Positions 7,942-19,641 of a DNA stretch of 64,000 nt are shown here, one piece after another. A program made the position numbers and the translations under genes. Source of the DNA: Halodurantibacterium flavum (GTDB taxonomy: Bacteria; Pseudomonadota; Alphaproteobacteria; Rhodobacterales; Rhodobacteraceae); contig NZ_JBHUGH010000001.1 in NCBI RefSeq assembly GCF_042681825.1, positions 1 to 64,000 on the forward strand. The letters run 5' to 3'. Within the stretch, counting starts at the first letter, position 1, and every line of letters begins with the position of its first letter. The notes beneath the pieces are model-generated. The model was not told where the DNA came from. It made no database searches and saw only the letters and a program-made list of their open reading frames with translations.

Positions 7942-8913
7942 TTACTGGTTGCGATAGGCCTCGACCACAGCGGCGCCTTCGGGGCCGGCACTTGCCTCCC
8001 ACTCGGAGGTCATGGTCTCGCCGATCTCCTGCAACCGGGCGGCCAGTGCCTCGGAGGGCTGCGAGACGATCATGCCGCCAGCCTCAAGCTCGGCAATCTT
8101 CTCGGCGGTTTCGGCACGCGACATCTCCCAGCCGCGGGTCTCGGCCTCTTCGGCGGCGGCGAGGATCGCGGCCTGATCCTCTTCGGACAGGGCTTCGAAC
8201 GCGTCGGTGTTCACCACCACGATGTTCTTGGGCAGCCAGGCCTGCGTGTCGATGTAATGGCTGGTGAAATCCCATGCCTGGGCATTGGCCCCGGTCGAGG
8301 GCGAGGTGATCATCGCCTCGACGCGACCGGTGGAAAATGCGGTGGGGACGTCGGTTTCCTCGACCTGCGTCGGCGTCGCGCCCAGAAGCTGTGCCAGACG
8401 TTCGGTCGCGACGTTATAGGCCCGGAAGCTCAGTCCGGCCATCTCGGCGGGATCGGTGATCTCGCGCCGCAGATAGAGGCTCTGTCCCGGCCAGGGCACC
8501 GCGTAAAGCACCGTCAGCCCCTGTTCCGCCAGCCGGTCCGTCACCGCCTCGCGCGAGGCGGCCCAGAGCCGTTCGGCATCGTCGTAAGAGGAGGCGAGGA
8601 AGGGGATGGAGTCGAGCGCGAAGATCGGGTCTTCGTTCGCCAGCCGCGACAGCAGGAACTCACCGATCGGAACCAGCCCGTCGCGCACGGCGTCGCGGAT
8701 CTCGGCGTGGCCGAAAAGCGAGTTGGCGGAATGCACGGTGATGTTCAGCCGGCCCTCGGTGGCCTCGGCCACATCCTCGGCGAACTGCATGATGTTCTGG
8801 GTGTGGAAGATGCCGTCGCCATAAGGCGTGGGCATGTCCCAGTTTTGCGCGGCCGCAGGTGCGGCAAGGGCGATGGCAGCCGCGAAAAGGCCGGCACGGG
8901 GAAAGTGCGACAT
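7942..8913 (-). CDS. TRAP transporter periplasmic substrate-binding protein (DctP type)
   Basis: A 323-residue extracytoplasmic binding protein with a Sec signal peptide (MSHFPRAGLFAAAIALAAPAAAQ, cleavage likely after AQ). The mature part starts WDMPTPYGDGIFHTQNIMQFAEDV and contains AEIRDAVRDGLVPIGE, the central LRREITDPAEMAGLSFRA with the conserved Arg region that grips a carboxylate, and VPTAFSTGRVEAMITSP. The chosen start at 8913 has AGAGAGGA upstream and begins the signal peptide. It is the promoter-proximal gene of the operon and faces the fused hydantoinase gene across 152 bases. A carboxylate ligand is expected from the family; the exact ligand is unknown. Confidence 0.93.
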   Translation of the reverse strand: MSHFPRAGLFAAAIALAAPAAAQNWDMPTPYGDGIFHTQNIMQFAEDVAEATEGRLNITVHSANSLFGHAEIRDAVRDGLVPIGEFLLSRLANEDPIFALDSIPFLASSYDDAERLWAASREAVTDRLAEQGLTVLYAVPWPGQSLYLRREITDPAEMAGLSFRAYNVATERLAQLLGATPTQVEETDVPTAFSTGRVEAMITSPSTGANAQAWDFTSHYIDTQAWLPKNIVVVNTDAFEALSEEDQAAILAAAEEAETRGWEMSRAETAEKIAELEAGGMIVSQPSEALAARLQEIGETMTSEWEASAGPEGAAVVEAYRNQ

Positions 8914-8989
8914 GGGCAGTCCTCTCTGTTGTGTTGATGCGAACGGTTTATCCGTCCGTCTGTCTTCGATGTCCGGGGAAGGTTGACGG

Positions 8990-9019
8990 CTCATGTACAA
9001 TTTGTCAACATTTTGTCAA
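8990..9019. promoter_or_regulatory. divergent promoter region with direct repeat
   Basis: The heptamer TTGTCAA occurs at 9002-9008 and 9013-9019, one helical turn apart. Read on the minus strand this gives two TTGACAA elements; the first is followed after 16 bases by TACATG, a plausible -35/-10 pair for the TRAP operon. The same repeats would be a suitable operator controlling both the transporter operon and the fused hydantoinase gene. This is a sequence-only inference. Confidence 0.45.
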
Positions 9020-9065
9020 AGAGGTCGGAGAGACCCCATCATCACCAACAGCGGAGAAGAATGCG

Positions 9066-12719
<3,654 letters not shown>

Positions 12720-12776
12720 GGCCGTTCCCGCGACGGCGGCATGGCAGGCGGCCCAAGGCCGGACCTGCGCCGGGTC

Positions 12777-12793
12777 GCCGGCACTATGCCGGC
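12777..12793. terminator. short hairpin after the hydantoinase gene
   Basis: Two copies of GCCGGC separated by five bases could fold into a short GC-rich stem in the 98-base convergent gap. There is no proper U-run, so termination by this element is uncertain. Confidence 0.3.
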
Positions 12794-12817
12794 TTCAAAA
12801 CCGGGCAGGAGGAACGA

Positions 12818-13387
12818 TCATGTCGTCGTATCGCACGGCCAGGCTTCCTTGAAGGTCAGCCCGGTCAACCCGCGATCGTTGTAGAATTGGTGAAACTCAT
12901 CGCAGACGATGATCAAGAAAAGGCGTTGGGCTTTATGCTTGAGCGCGAACATTTTCATATTTTCTTCGGGCTGCGTCGCCAGAACAACTTCGGAGAAGTC
13001 AGTGAGAGATCCCAGAGAGAGAGTGCGATACGTTGAACGCGACATGTCCAGGTTTTCGACCACCAGAGCGGGCCTGAACACGACATACTCTTCTCCATCT
13101 ATAGATACTCGAAAGGAAACCGTTTGCTCCGCTGCAAGAGGCAGGCTGTTGAACAGTCCGGCCGAGCAGCAAAGGACGCCCGACGTGACGAACGGAAAGT
13201 GGGGGCGGTATTCTTCTTTGCCGTTGGTCCACTCATAATCTATCCCCCAAGACTTCAGCTTTTCCACGTAATCTGGATTTTCATAGAATGCATGCAAGTT
13301 GAAGCTGGGTGTATGATCGGTCACATTTAGCCCCATCTTCCGGTGGTCTATTTTGCCTCTCACCCACCAGTATTTTTCTGAATTCAT
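12818..13387 (-). CDS. immunity-protein-like (Imm11/DUF1629-like) protein
   Basis: A 189-residue protein starting MNSEKYWWVRGK. The C-terminal LTGLTFKEAW preceded by an LFLIIVCDEFHQFYND segment resembles the Imm11 (DUF1629) group of polymorphic-toxin immunity proteins, which often end in a similar LTF-x-E-x-W sequence. The ATG at 13387 has GGAG six bases upstream, although the frame is open for another 107 codons. Base composition is markedly lower in G+C than the neighbouring genes and the protein is rich in Asn, Lys and aromatic residues, pointing to transfer. The upstream in-frame part resembles a toxin tail, so the pair may be a truncated toxin-immunity locus. Family assignment is moderate only. 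Confidence 0.5.
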   Translation of the reverse strand: MNSEKYWWVRGKIDHRKMGLNVTDHTPSFNLHAFYENPDYVEKLKSWGIDYEWTNGKEEYRPHFPFVTSGVLCCSAGLFNSLPLAAEQTVSFRVSIDGEEYVVFRPALVVENLDMSRSTYRTLSLGSLTDFSEVVLATQPEENMKMFALKHKAQRLFLIIVCDEFHQFYNDRGLTGLTFKEAWPCDTTT

Positions 13388-13575
13388 CTTTGGCTCCATC
13401 CCCAGATCGTGTCTCGGCCAGACGATCCGGATTCTGCCCGCCTTCGCATCAGAGATGTCATTGACGATTGGGCGCAGCTCGTCCTTGATCCTTTCTATTT
13501 CATTCAGAATTTCATCTCCAGATTGAAATTCGCCCAGACGAGCTTCAACCTTCTCAGAGTACCCGCGGATCAACG
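13388..13575 (-). pseudogene. possible C-terminal remnant of a polymorphic toxin
   Basis: In frame with and directly upstream of the immunity-like gene, this segment encodes a helical stretch (YSEKVEARLGEFQSGDEILN, then ERIKDELRPIVNDI) before the immunity start. Such a charged helical tail is typical of the end of HNH/AHH-type nuclease toxins and is placed where a toxin gene would end. Everything upstream is transposase debris on either strand, so the toxin would have lost its body. The assignment rests on position and general resemblance only. Confidence 0.35.
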
Positions 13576-13589
13576 ATGCGCCCGCCCCG

Positions 13590-13684
13590 CATGCCGCCGA
13601 TGTCTGCATCTCGGTGGCGGTCGCCGGATGCGCATCAGCGGCAACTGCGATCCTGAGGCACTGGCGCGGCTGATCCGGGTCTGA
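13590..13684 (+). pseudogene. relic of IS66-type TnpA C-terminus
   Basis: The short plus-strand frame ends with LHLGGGRRMRISGNCDPEALARLIRV before a stop at 13684. This matches the usual C-terminal pattern of the small IS66 orfA protein (a strand with RLRISG followed by a DPEALARLIRA helix; only short parts are quoted). No N-terminus or partner gene remains. Confidence 0.5.
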
Positions 13685-13699
13685 CGGCGTGATCCCAGT

Positions 13700-13809
13700 T
13701 CCGGCCAAAACACGGGTCTGCGCAACGAATGCTTTGCCCGAACGCGCCTGTCCCGATCAACATAGCTGAACAGCGGCCCGATCTCCTCGTCCTTGCCGCT
13801 TGTTATCAT
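13700..13809 (-). pseudogene. N-terminal relic of an IS5/IS1182-like transposase
   Basis: A minus-strand frame opens with MITSGKDEEIGPLFSYVDRD followed by RRVRAKHSLR. This is the start pattern of a widespread transposase group (GxLFSYVDLExRVPxxHPLR). It breaks off within about 35 codons, next to the IS66 fragment, so two different elements meet here. Confidence 0.5.
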
Positions 13810-13883
13810 CCCCCGCCTTTGTCGTGCGGAGGATGCATCATGCTCTCGACCCGTTGCCGAGGTACAACTATTTCACCGGCCGG

Positions 13884-14525
13884 TTAAACGACCTCTGTGA
13901 CCAGAGTCGCACGGGATTTCCGCACCTTGTCCATCGGCAAGAGCCAGTCAGCTTCTGCGTCGCGGTAGCCCAAAGGCATCAGCACGACAGAGCGCAAGCC
14001 ACGTTCCTTCAATCCAAGGATTGCATCAACGGCTTCGGGATCAAACCCTTCCATCGGCGTGCTGTCGACTTCCTGTTCGGCTGCCGCCACCAATGCGACA
14101 CCCAACGCGATATAGGCCTGCCGCGCGGCATGTGCGTAATTCATCTCGGCGTCGCGAGGTAGATAGCTGGCTTTCAGATTGTCGTAATACGCATGCAGCA
14201 GGGGCAGGTCGCCACGGGCATCGACGTTCAGCTTTACAACCTCGTCGATCCTGTCAGCTGTGTAGTTGTCCCAGGCAGCGAAAACCAGAAGATGCGAACC
14301 ATCGGTGATCTGTGCCTGCCCACCTGCGGCCTCGGCGATCCGGGCGCGGACCTGCGCATTCGTCACCACGATCAGCTCGAACGGCTGTGTGCCACTGGAC
14401 GTGGGGGTCATGCGGATTGCCTCGACGATGGCATCGACTCTTTCCTGCGGTACTGTTCTGGCCGGATCCATTTTCTTGGTGGCATACCGCCAGTTCAGAT
14501 GATCGTTCAGGGTCTTCGTTGTCAT
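13884..14525 (-). CDS. NAD(P)H-dependent nitroreductase-family oxidoreductase
   Basis: A 213-residue flavoprotein of the NfsB-like nitroreductase family. It starts with LNDHLNWRYATKKMDPARTV, has the FMN-binding TPTSSGTQPFELIVV segment and ends with GLRSVVLMPLGYRDAEADWL, the conserved GY-R-x-E-D region near the C-terminus. It would reduce quinones, nitro compounds or flavins using FMN. It is transcribed away from the HxlR regulator at 14650 across 124 bases, an arrangement common for nitroreductases controlled by HxlR-type sensors of electrophiles. Confidence 0.88.
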   Translation of the reverse strand: MTTKTLNDHLNWRYATKKMDPARTVPQERVDAIVEAIRMTPTSSGTQPFELIVVTNAQVRARIAEAAGGQAQITDGSHLLVFAAWDNYTADRIDEVVKLNVDARGDLPLLHAYYDNLKASYLPRDAEMNYAHAARQAYIALGVALVAAAEQEVDSTPMEGFDPEAVDAILGLKERGLRSVVLMPLGYRDAEADWLLPMDKVRKSRATLVTEVV

Positions 14526-14620
14526 GTTTCTGTTCCCATTGCAGGCGCCCTCAATGGGCGGTATACTTTCGTAACTGACTATTTATTGAGAACCAGCAAC
14601 CGCGACAAGAAGGCACATTC

Positions 14621-14637
14621 CTGAAACCCGGTTTCAG
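14621..14637. promoter_or_regulatory. palindromic HxlR-type operator
   Basis: CTGAAACCCGGTTTCAG has perfect 8-bp arms around a single central C. It lies 12 bases upstream of the HxlR-like start codon and within the divergent gap shared with the nitroreductase gene. Position and symmetry fit an operator for the dimeric regulator. Confidence 0.6.
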
Positions 14638-14649
14638 ACAGGGAACCCC

Positions 14650-15009
14650 ATGCCAGACAACATCCAATGTCCCGACTGCAAACGCATCAATGAGGTTCTG
14701 TCGCGTGTTGGCGATCGTTGGAGCTTTCTTGTTGTCTTCTCGCTCGCCCGTTACGGGACGCTTCGCTTCAATGAACTCAAGCGAAGCTTGGGTATCTCGC
14801 AGCGCATGTTGAGCCTGACATTGAAACAGCTGGAGCGCGACGGCCTCGTGCACCGAACCTACCATCCTTCCATTCCGCCGAAGGTCGAATACACCCTCAC
14901 CGAAACCGGGAGGTCGTTTCATGAGCCGGTGAATGCTTTGGGCCTTTGGGCACTGGAAAACCTGGACAAGATCGAAACTGCGCGCCGTGCCTACGACGAG
15001 ACCGTATAA
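14650..15009 (+). CDS. HxlR-family winged-helix regulator
   Basis: A 119-residue HxlR-type regulator. It has the family start QCPDCKRINEVLSRVGDRWS with the paired cysteines (Cys near residues 7 and 10), the helix-turn-helix RFNELKRSLGISQRMLSLTL, KQLERDGLVHRTYHPSIPPK and the wing VEYTLTETGRSF. Regulators of this type often sense electrophiles or aldehydes through an N-terminal Cys and control a divergent oxidoreductase. AGGGAA precedes the start. A perfect palindrome lies just upstream, suggesting autoregulation together with the nitroreductase gene. Confidence 0.9.
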   Translation: MPDNIQCPDCKRINEVLSRVGDRWSFLVVFSLARYGTLRFNELKRSLGISQRMLSLTLKQLERDGLVHRTYHPSIPPKVEYTLTETGRSFHEPVNALGLWALENLDKIETARRAYDETV

Positions 15010-15102
15010 GAATAACACGCGCCCTACGCCGTTGTTGCGTTGTCCTCAGGACCCATCGATTTTTGGCAGAAGGGTATGATTCATCTCCCGAAACCAGAGC
15101 GG

Positions 15103-15310
15103 TGAAGTGTCTGATCTCTCTTGGCTGCGCGATGCGCGGATGGCGCGTCTGAAGCCCTTCTTTCCGAAGTCCATGGTAGGCCGCGCGTCCTGAGCGGGAT
15201 CATTATCCTCAGTCGTAATGGGTTGCGATGGCGAGACGCGCCGGAGGAGTACGCTGGAGCGACAAAGCATCTTCACGAGGATGATGGCTGTCCGCCGTGG
15301 CCGGCGTGAT
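15103..15310 (+). pseudogene. decayed IS5-family transposase
   Basis: Beginning at a GTG, the frame reads SDLSWLRDARMARLKPFFPK, the standard N-terminus of a large IS5-family group. It then continues in another frame with GRPRVLSGIIILSRNGLRWR and DAPEEY, and in a third with QSIFTRMMA. At least two frameshifts and internal deletions are present and the catalytic domain is missing, so this is a dead insertion sequence. Confidence 0.7.
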
Positions 15311-15541
15311 CGCCAGCGGGGCCATGGCACCGCTTGCCGTGTTCCTCTTCACCGGCCCGGGCGAGATCGACCGGCTGCGCCTGCGGCGGTCGCGGTCTGC
15401 CCTCGCGGTGGCCGCGGAATGACCCTGTTTTCGCGCCCGCACCCCAGGCCGGAGCCGACGCCACGAATATCCTGACACGGATGGATCATGGTTTCTCCGG
15501 AACAGCGGGTTACAAGAGGGCCCTTGCTCACACCCGCCTCA

Positions 15542-16867
15542 TCAAGCGCCAACGGCCCCCTCGACAGCGATAGAAAGCTTCCGGACGAGTTCGTCGATTT
15601 CACTTTCCGAAATGATGAAGGGAGGCGCCAGAAGAACGTGGTCGCCGCGCCGGCCGTCTATGGTTCCGGACATGGGGTAGCAGATCAGGCCCTCTTCAAA
15701 GGCCCTTCGCTTCACACGGGCCGCGAGACCCATCGCAGGATCGAACGGTTCCTTGGTGTTCCGGTCCGCGACCAGTTCAATCCCGCGGAAGAGGCCGCGG
15801 CCGCGGATGTCGCCGACATGCGGGTGCTGCCCGAAAGCTTCGGCAAGCCGGTTTTGCAATACATCACCCATCAGCGCGGCACGTTCGACCAAACCACGAT
15901 CAAGCAGCGCAGTCAGGACTGCATGCGCGGCCGCCGCCGCAACCGGATGACCCATATATGTGTGGCCATGCTGGAAGAACCCGGAGCCTGATGCGATGGC
16001 GTCGTGGATCTTTCCGGTGCAGAGCATCGCGCCAACCGGCTGATAACCCGCGCCCAACCCTTTCGCGATGCAGAGGATGTCCGGTGCAATCTCGTCGGTC
16101 TCGCAAGCATAAAGGCGCCCGGTCCGGCCCATACCGCACATCACCTCGTCAAGGATCAGCAGAACGCCGTATCGGTCGCAGATCTCGCGTATACGCTTGA
16201 AGTAGCCGTCGACGGCAGGGACCGCGCCTGCCGTCGCGCCCACCACCGGCTCGGCGAGAAAGGCAATGACGGTCTCTGGCCCGCAGGCCAGGATCTCGTC
16301 TTCCAAGGCCTGCGCGGCGCGCTGCCCGTAGTCCCATGCAGTCTCGTCATCTTCTCGGAGCCGGTATTCGTAGCAGGGCGGGATATGACTGACATCGAGC
16401 AGCAATGGCCCGAACTGTGCGCGGCGCCATTCGTTGCCTCCAGCCGACAAGGCGCCAATGGTATTGCCGTGATAGCTCTGCTGCCGGGCGATGATCCGGC
16501 TGCGGCTGGGCTGACCGATCTCGACGAAGTACTGGCGGGCCAGCTTTATCGCGGCCTCCATCGCCTCGGACCCGCCGGACACGAGATAGACACGCTCGAG
16601 ATCGCCCGGCGCATGGGCGATCAACAGTTCGGCCAACGCCTCGGCGGGCTCGGAAGTGAAAAAGCCGGTATGCGCGAAGGCCAGCTTGTCCATCTGCCGC
16701 TTGACCGCCTCGGTGACCGCGACGTCACTGTGGCCGAGGCAAGAGACCGCCGCCCCCCCAGAGCCGTCGAGATAGCGCTTGCCACTGCTGTCGATCACAT
16801 AGCACCCGTCGCCGCCGACCGCGGTCGGCAAGGTCTGGCGGCTGTTGCGGGGAAAGATCTTGGACAT
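15542..16867 (-). CDS. class III (omega) aminotransferase
   Basis: A PLP-dependent class III aminotransferase of 441 residues. Signatures are the start DGSGGAAVSCLGHSD, the PLP-phosphate region VSGGSEAMEAAIKLARQY, YHGNTIGALS, AFLAEPVVGATAGAVPAVDG, ILDEVMCGMGRTG and DILCIAKGLGAGYQPVGAML, whose Lys forms the Schiff base. The start at 16867 follows the BKACE stop by four bases and has AGGAG upstream. It is the last gene of the Dpp operon. Together with the BKACE enzyme it could convert a beta-amino acid into a beta-keto acid for cleavage. A relic of a similar gene ends the second Dpp cluster. Substrate unknown. Confidence 0.9.
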   Translation of the reverse strand: MSKIFPRNSRQTLPTAVGGDGCYVIDSSGKRYLDGSGGAAVSCLGHSDVAVTEAVKRQMDKLAFAHTGFFTSEPAEALAELLIAHAPGDLERVYLVSGGSEAMEAAIKLARQYFVEIGQPSRSRIIARQQSYHGNTIGALSAGGNEWRRAQFGPLLLDVSHIPPCYEYRLREDDETAWDYGQRAAQALEDEILACGPETVIAFLAEPVVGATAGAVPAVDGYFKRIREICDRYGVLLILDEVMCGMGRTGRLYACETDEIAPDILCIAKGLGAGYQPVGAMLCTGKIHDAIASGSGFFQHGHTYMGHPVAAAAAHAVLTALLDRGLVERAALMGDVLQNRLAEAFGQHPHVGDIRGRGLFRGIELVADRNTKEPFDPAMGLAARVKRRAFEEGLICYPMSGTIDGRRGDHVLLAPPFIISESEIDELVRKLSIAVEGAVGA

Positions 16868-16871
16868 CGGC

Positions 16872-17690
16872 TCAAAGCTCCTGATCGGCATTGCGGGATA
16901 GGATGGCGCGCGCCTCGGCCGGCGTCGCGGGCCTGACGCCGATCGCGTGTGCAAGCGCCGCGGCATTGGCGACAAGGGCGGCATTGTCGGGGGCTATGCG
17001 ACCATCCGGCAGGTGCAGGTTGTTCTCGAACCCCACGCGCACATGACCGCCAAGCGCAAAGGCCATCGCGGCACAAGCGGCTTCGGATTGGCCGAACGCG
17101 CAAACGCTCCAGAGGCTATCGGCAGGCCTGTCACGCAGTCGACCCGGCACATCCTGCGCGCGCGCCAATTCGGCCGGCTGATACCGGCCCAGGACGAAGA
17201 GCAGATTGAGCCGGCCGGACGGCACGATGCCGGCAGCTTGCCATGCCGTCAGCTGCTGAAGGTCGGCATCGTCGTAGAGAATGTGCTGGATCTCTGTGCC
17301 GGCGGCGGCGGCGTCACGATAGAGCCGTGATGCCACAGCGGCATCGCGCGCGATCTCACGCACGGACACGCTGGCTTGCGCGGGCGTCAGCCGGGCCAGG
17401 CATTCCGCCTGCGCTTCGGGGGCGTATCGCCCCGCGGCCTCGGTGGTGATCTGGATCACCATGTCCAGTTCCTCGAGCGCGGCAAGCGCCTCGGCGTAGA
17501 GACCACCGTCGAGGCTGTGCCGACCGTCACCATCCCGGACATGCAGGTGCAGCATAGCGGCACCGGCCTTGTAGCAAGCCCGCGCCTCGCGGAGAATTCC
17601 GTCCGGGGTGACAGGCAGTGCCGGATGGTCGGCGGACGTGCGCCGGGCGCCGTTGATCGCGGCGCAGATGATCGCGGAGCGTTCGGTCAT
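16872..17690 (-). CDS. BKACE family (beta-keto acid cleavage enzyme, DUF849)
   Basis: A 272-residue TIM-barrel protein of the BKACE family, which condenses a beta-keto acid with acetyl-CoA and cleaves it to acetoacetate and a new acyl-CoA, as in lysine fermentation (Kce). The zinc-binding HLHVRD motif is at residues 48-53, and the third zinc-ligand region appears as RVGFENNL, the GFENN form of the motif often written GLEDN. The start overlaps the ABC ATPase stop as ATGA. Position between the transporter and the aminotransferase implies that the imported compound yields a beta-keto acid. The specific acyl group cannot be read from sequence. Confidence 0.88.
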   Translation of the reverse strand: MTERSAIICAAINGARRTSADHPALPVTPDGILREARACYKAGAAMLHLHVRDGDGRHSLDGGLYAEALAALEELDMVIQITTEAAGRYAPEAQAECLARLTPAQASVSVREIARDAAVASRLYRDAAAAGTEIQHILYDDADLQQLTAWQAAGIVPSGRLNLLFVLGRYQPAELARAQDVPGRLRDRPADSLWSVCAFGQSEAACAAMAFALGGHVRVGFENNLHLPDGRIAPDNAALVANAAALAHAIGVRPATPAEARAILSRNADQEL

Positions 17691-18667
17691 GGTGCGGCCT
17701 CCAGCGGGTGGTGACACGCAAAACTGTTGGCCCCACACATCCGCAGCTTTGGCACTTCGCTGCGGCACCGTTCCGATGCGCGCGGGCAGCGTGTGTGGAA
17801 ACGGCAGCCGGCAGGTGGCGAGATGGGGCTGGGGACGTCGCCCTTCAGCACGATGCGCTGGCGCCGCGCACCGGGACGGGGCCGCGGCACCGCCGAGATC
17901 AGGGCCTGGGTATACGGGTGGCGGGGGTTGCTGAACAGCGTCTCCTTGTCGGCAAGCTCGACAAGCTGCCCAAGATACATGACCGCAACCCGCGTCGCGA
18001 TATGGCGCACGACGCTGAGATCGTGCGAGACGAAGACATAGGTCAGCTCATGTTCGGCTTGCAGGTCACCCAGCAGGTTGACGATCTGCGCCTGGACCGA
18101 GACGTCCAGCGCCGACACCGGCTCGTCCAGCACCAGCAGGCGCGGATTCAGCGCCAGCGCACGGGCAATGCCGAGCCGCTGGCGCTGGCCACCGGAGAAC
18201 TCGTGCGGATAGCGGTCCAGATGAGCGGGCGCCAGGCCGACCTCGCTCACCAGCTGCCGGACGCGGGCCTCGCGCGTGCGGCGATCGGTGCCGGCGATGT
18301 CCAGCGGCTCGGCGATCAGGTCGCGCCCGCTGAAGCGCGCGTTGAGGGCGCTGTAAGGGTCCTGGAACACGATCTGGAAGTTGCGGCGCATGCGGCGCAG
18401 CTCTGCCCCGCGCATGGCTGCGATGTCCTGCCCGTCGAAGAGGATGCGCCCGCGAGTCGGCTCAAGCAGGCGCACCATCAGGCGGGACACTGTGGACTTG
18501 CCGCAGCCGGATTCCCCTACCAGCCCCAGCGTTTCACCACGCCGCAATGACAGAGATACATCATCCACAGCGTGAACCACGGGACGCGGCCCGCCCAGCA
18601 GGCGGCGCGCGCCCGAAGGAAAGTGCTTCGTCAGGTTCTGGACCTGAAGCAGGGGGGTAAGGGTCAT
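17687..18667 (-). CDS. Dpp/Opp-type ABC transporter ATPase (second subunit, DppF-like)
   Basis: A 326-residue ATPase of a peptide/nickel-type importer. It carries Walker A GESGCGKST, the Q-loop region NFQIVFQDPYSALNARF, signature FSGGQRQRLGIARAL, Walker B LLVLDEPVSALD, and the C-terminal oligopeptide-type domain HPYTQALISAVP followed by a Cys-rich CRFHTRCPRASERC segment seen in iron-sulfur-containing members. The start is set by an ATGA overlap with the preceding ATPase gene. It energises uptake together with the other ATPase and the two permeases of this operon. Confidence 0.95.
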   Translation of the reverse strand: MTLTPLLQVQNLTKHFPSGARRLLGGPRPVVHAVDDVSLSLRRGETLGLVGESGCGKSTVSRLMVRLLEPTRGRILFDGQDIAAMRGAELRRMRRNFQIVFQDPYSALNARFSGRDLIAEPLDIAGTDRRTREARVRQLVSEVGLAPAHLDRYPHEFSGGQRQRLGIARALALNPRLLVLDEPVSALDVSVQAQIVNLLGDLQAEHELTYVFVSHDLSVVRHIATRVAVMYLGQLVELADKETLFSNPRHPYTQALISAVPRPRPGARRQRIVLKGDVPSPISPPAGCRFHTRCPRASERCRSEVPKLRMCGANSFACHHPLEAAP

Positions 18668-19641
18668 CGTGCGGCCTCCCAGGGTTGGTGGCACAGGATG
18701 GCGTGGCCGGGGCCGATCTGCTCCACTGGGGGCGCAGAACGGCAGATGTCTGCTTCCGAGACGCAACGACCGCGGAACTTGCACCCCTCGGGCCATTCTG
18801 CGGGCTGAGGGACGGTGCCAGGGATGGCACGCAGGCGCTGGATCGCACCCTCGAGCTGCGGGATCGAATCCAGCAGGCCGCGCGTGTAAGGATGCCCCGG
18901 CGACTCGAACAGGGTATCCGTCGCGGCGCGTTCTACTACGCGACCCGCATACATGACGTTCACCCGATGCGCGAATTCGGCAATGACCCCCAGATCATGG
19001 GTGATGAGCATGATCGCCATGCCCATCTGCTGTTGGAGTTCGCCGAGCAGGTCCAGGATCTGGGCCTGGATCGTTACATCCAGCGCCGTGGTCGGCTCGT
19101 CTGCGACGATCAGGGCAGGTTTGCAGGACAACGCGATGGCAATCATGACGCGCTGGCGCATGCCGCCCGACAACTGATGCGGATACTCGTTCACCCGTTT
19201 CGCCGCCGAGGGAATGCCCACGACGTCCAACATCTCGACCGCCCGGCGCGTCGCGGCGCGGCGGCCAAGGCCCTCGTGCAGCATGACCGCCTCGCGGATC
19301 TGGTCACCGACGGTGAAGACCGGGTTCAGGCTGGTCATCGGCTCCTGAAAGACCATCGCGATCTCTCGGCCCCTGATGGCGCGAACCTGAGCTGTCGACA
19401 TTTCCAGCAGATCCTGACCGCGCCACAGAATTCTGCCCGACCGGACTTGGGCGGATGCCGGCAGAAGACGCATCACAGCCGCGGCCGTCAGGCTTTTCCC
19501 GCAGCCGGACTCGCCGACGATGCCAAGCACCTCGCCCTCGTCGATCCGGAACGAGACGTCGTCAAGCACGGTGACCGGCTCGCCATTCGCCGCCGGAAAG
19601 GCGATGGTGAGATTCTCGACCTGAAGAAGTGGTTGCGACAT
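18664..19641 (-). CDS. Dpp/Opp-type ABC transporter ATPase (first subunit, DppD-like)
   Basis: A 325-residue ATPase with Walker A GESGCGKS, Q-loop AMVFQEPMTSLNPVFTVG, signature LSGGMRQRVMIAIAL, Walker B LIVADEPTTALD and the C-terminal GHPYTRGLLDSIP domain with a Cys-x5-Cys type segment (CKFRGRC). The M-instead-of-Q signature and the TTALDVTIQAQIL sequence are typical of the DppD partner. It overlaps the metallopeptidase stop as TGATG and the second ATPase start as ATGA, so all are co-translated. Confidence 0.95.
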   Translation of the reverse strand: MSQPLLQVENLTIAFPAANGEPVTVLDDVSFRIDEGEVLGIVGESGCGKSLTAAAVMRLLPASAQVRSGRILWRGQDLLEMSTAQVRAIRGREIAMVFQEPMTSLNPVFTVGDQIREAVMLHEGLGRRAATRRAVEMLDVVGIPSAAKRVNEYPHQLSGGMRQRVMIAIALSCKPALIVADEPTTALDVTIQAQILDLLGELQQQMGMAIMLITHDLGVIAEFAHRVNVMYAGRVVERAATDTLFESPGHPYTRGLLDSIPQLEGAIQRLRAIPGTVPQPAEWPEGCKFRGRCVSEADICRSAPPVEQIGPGHAILCHQPWEAAR

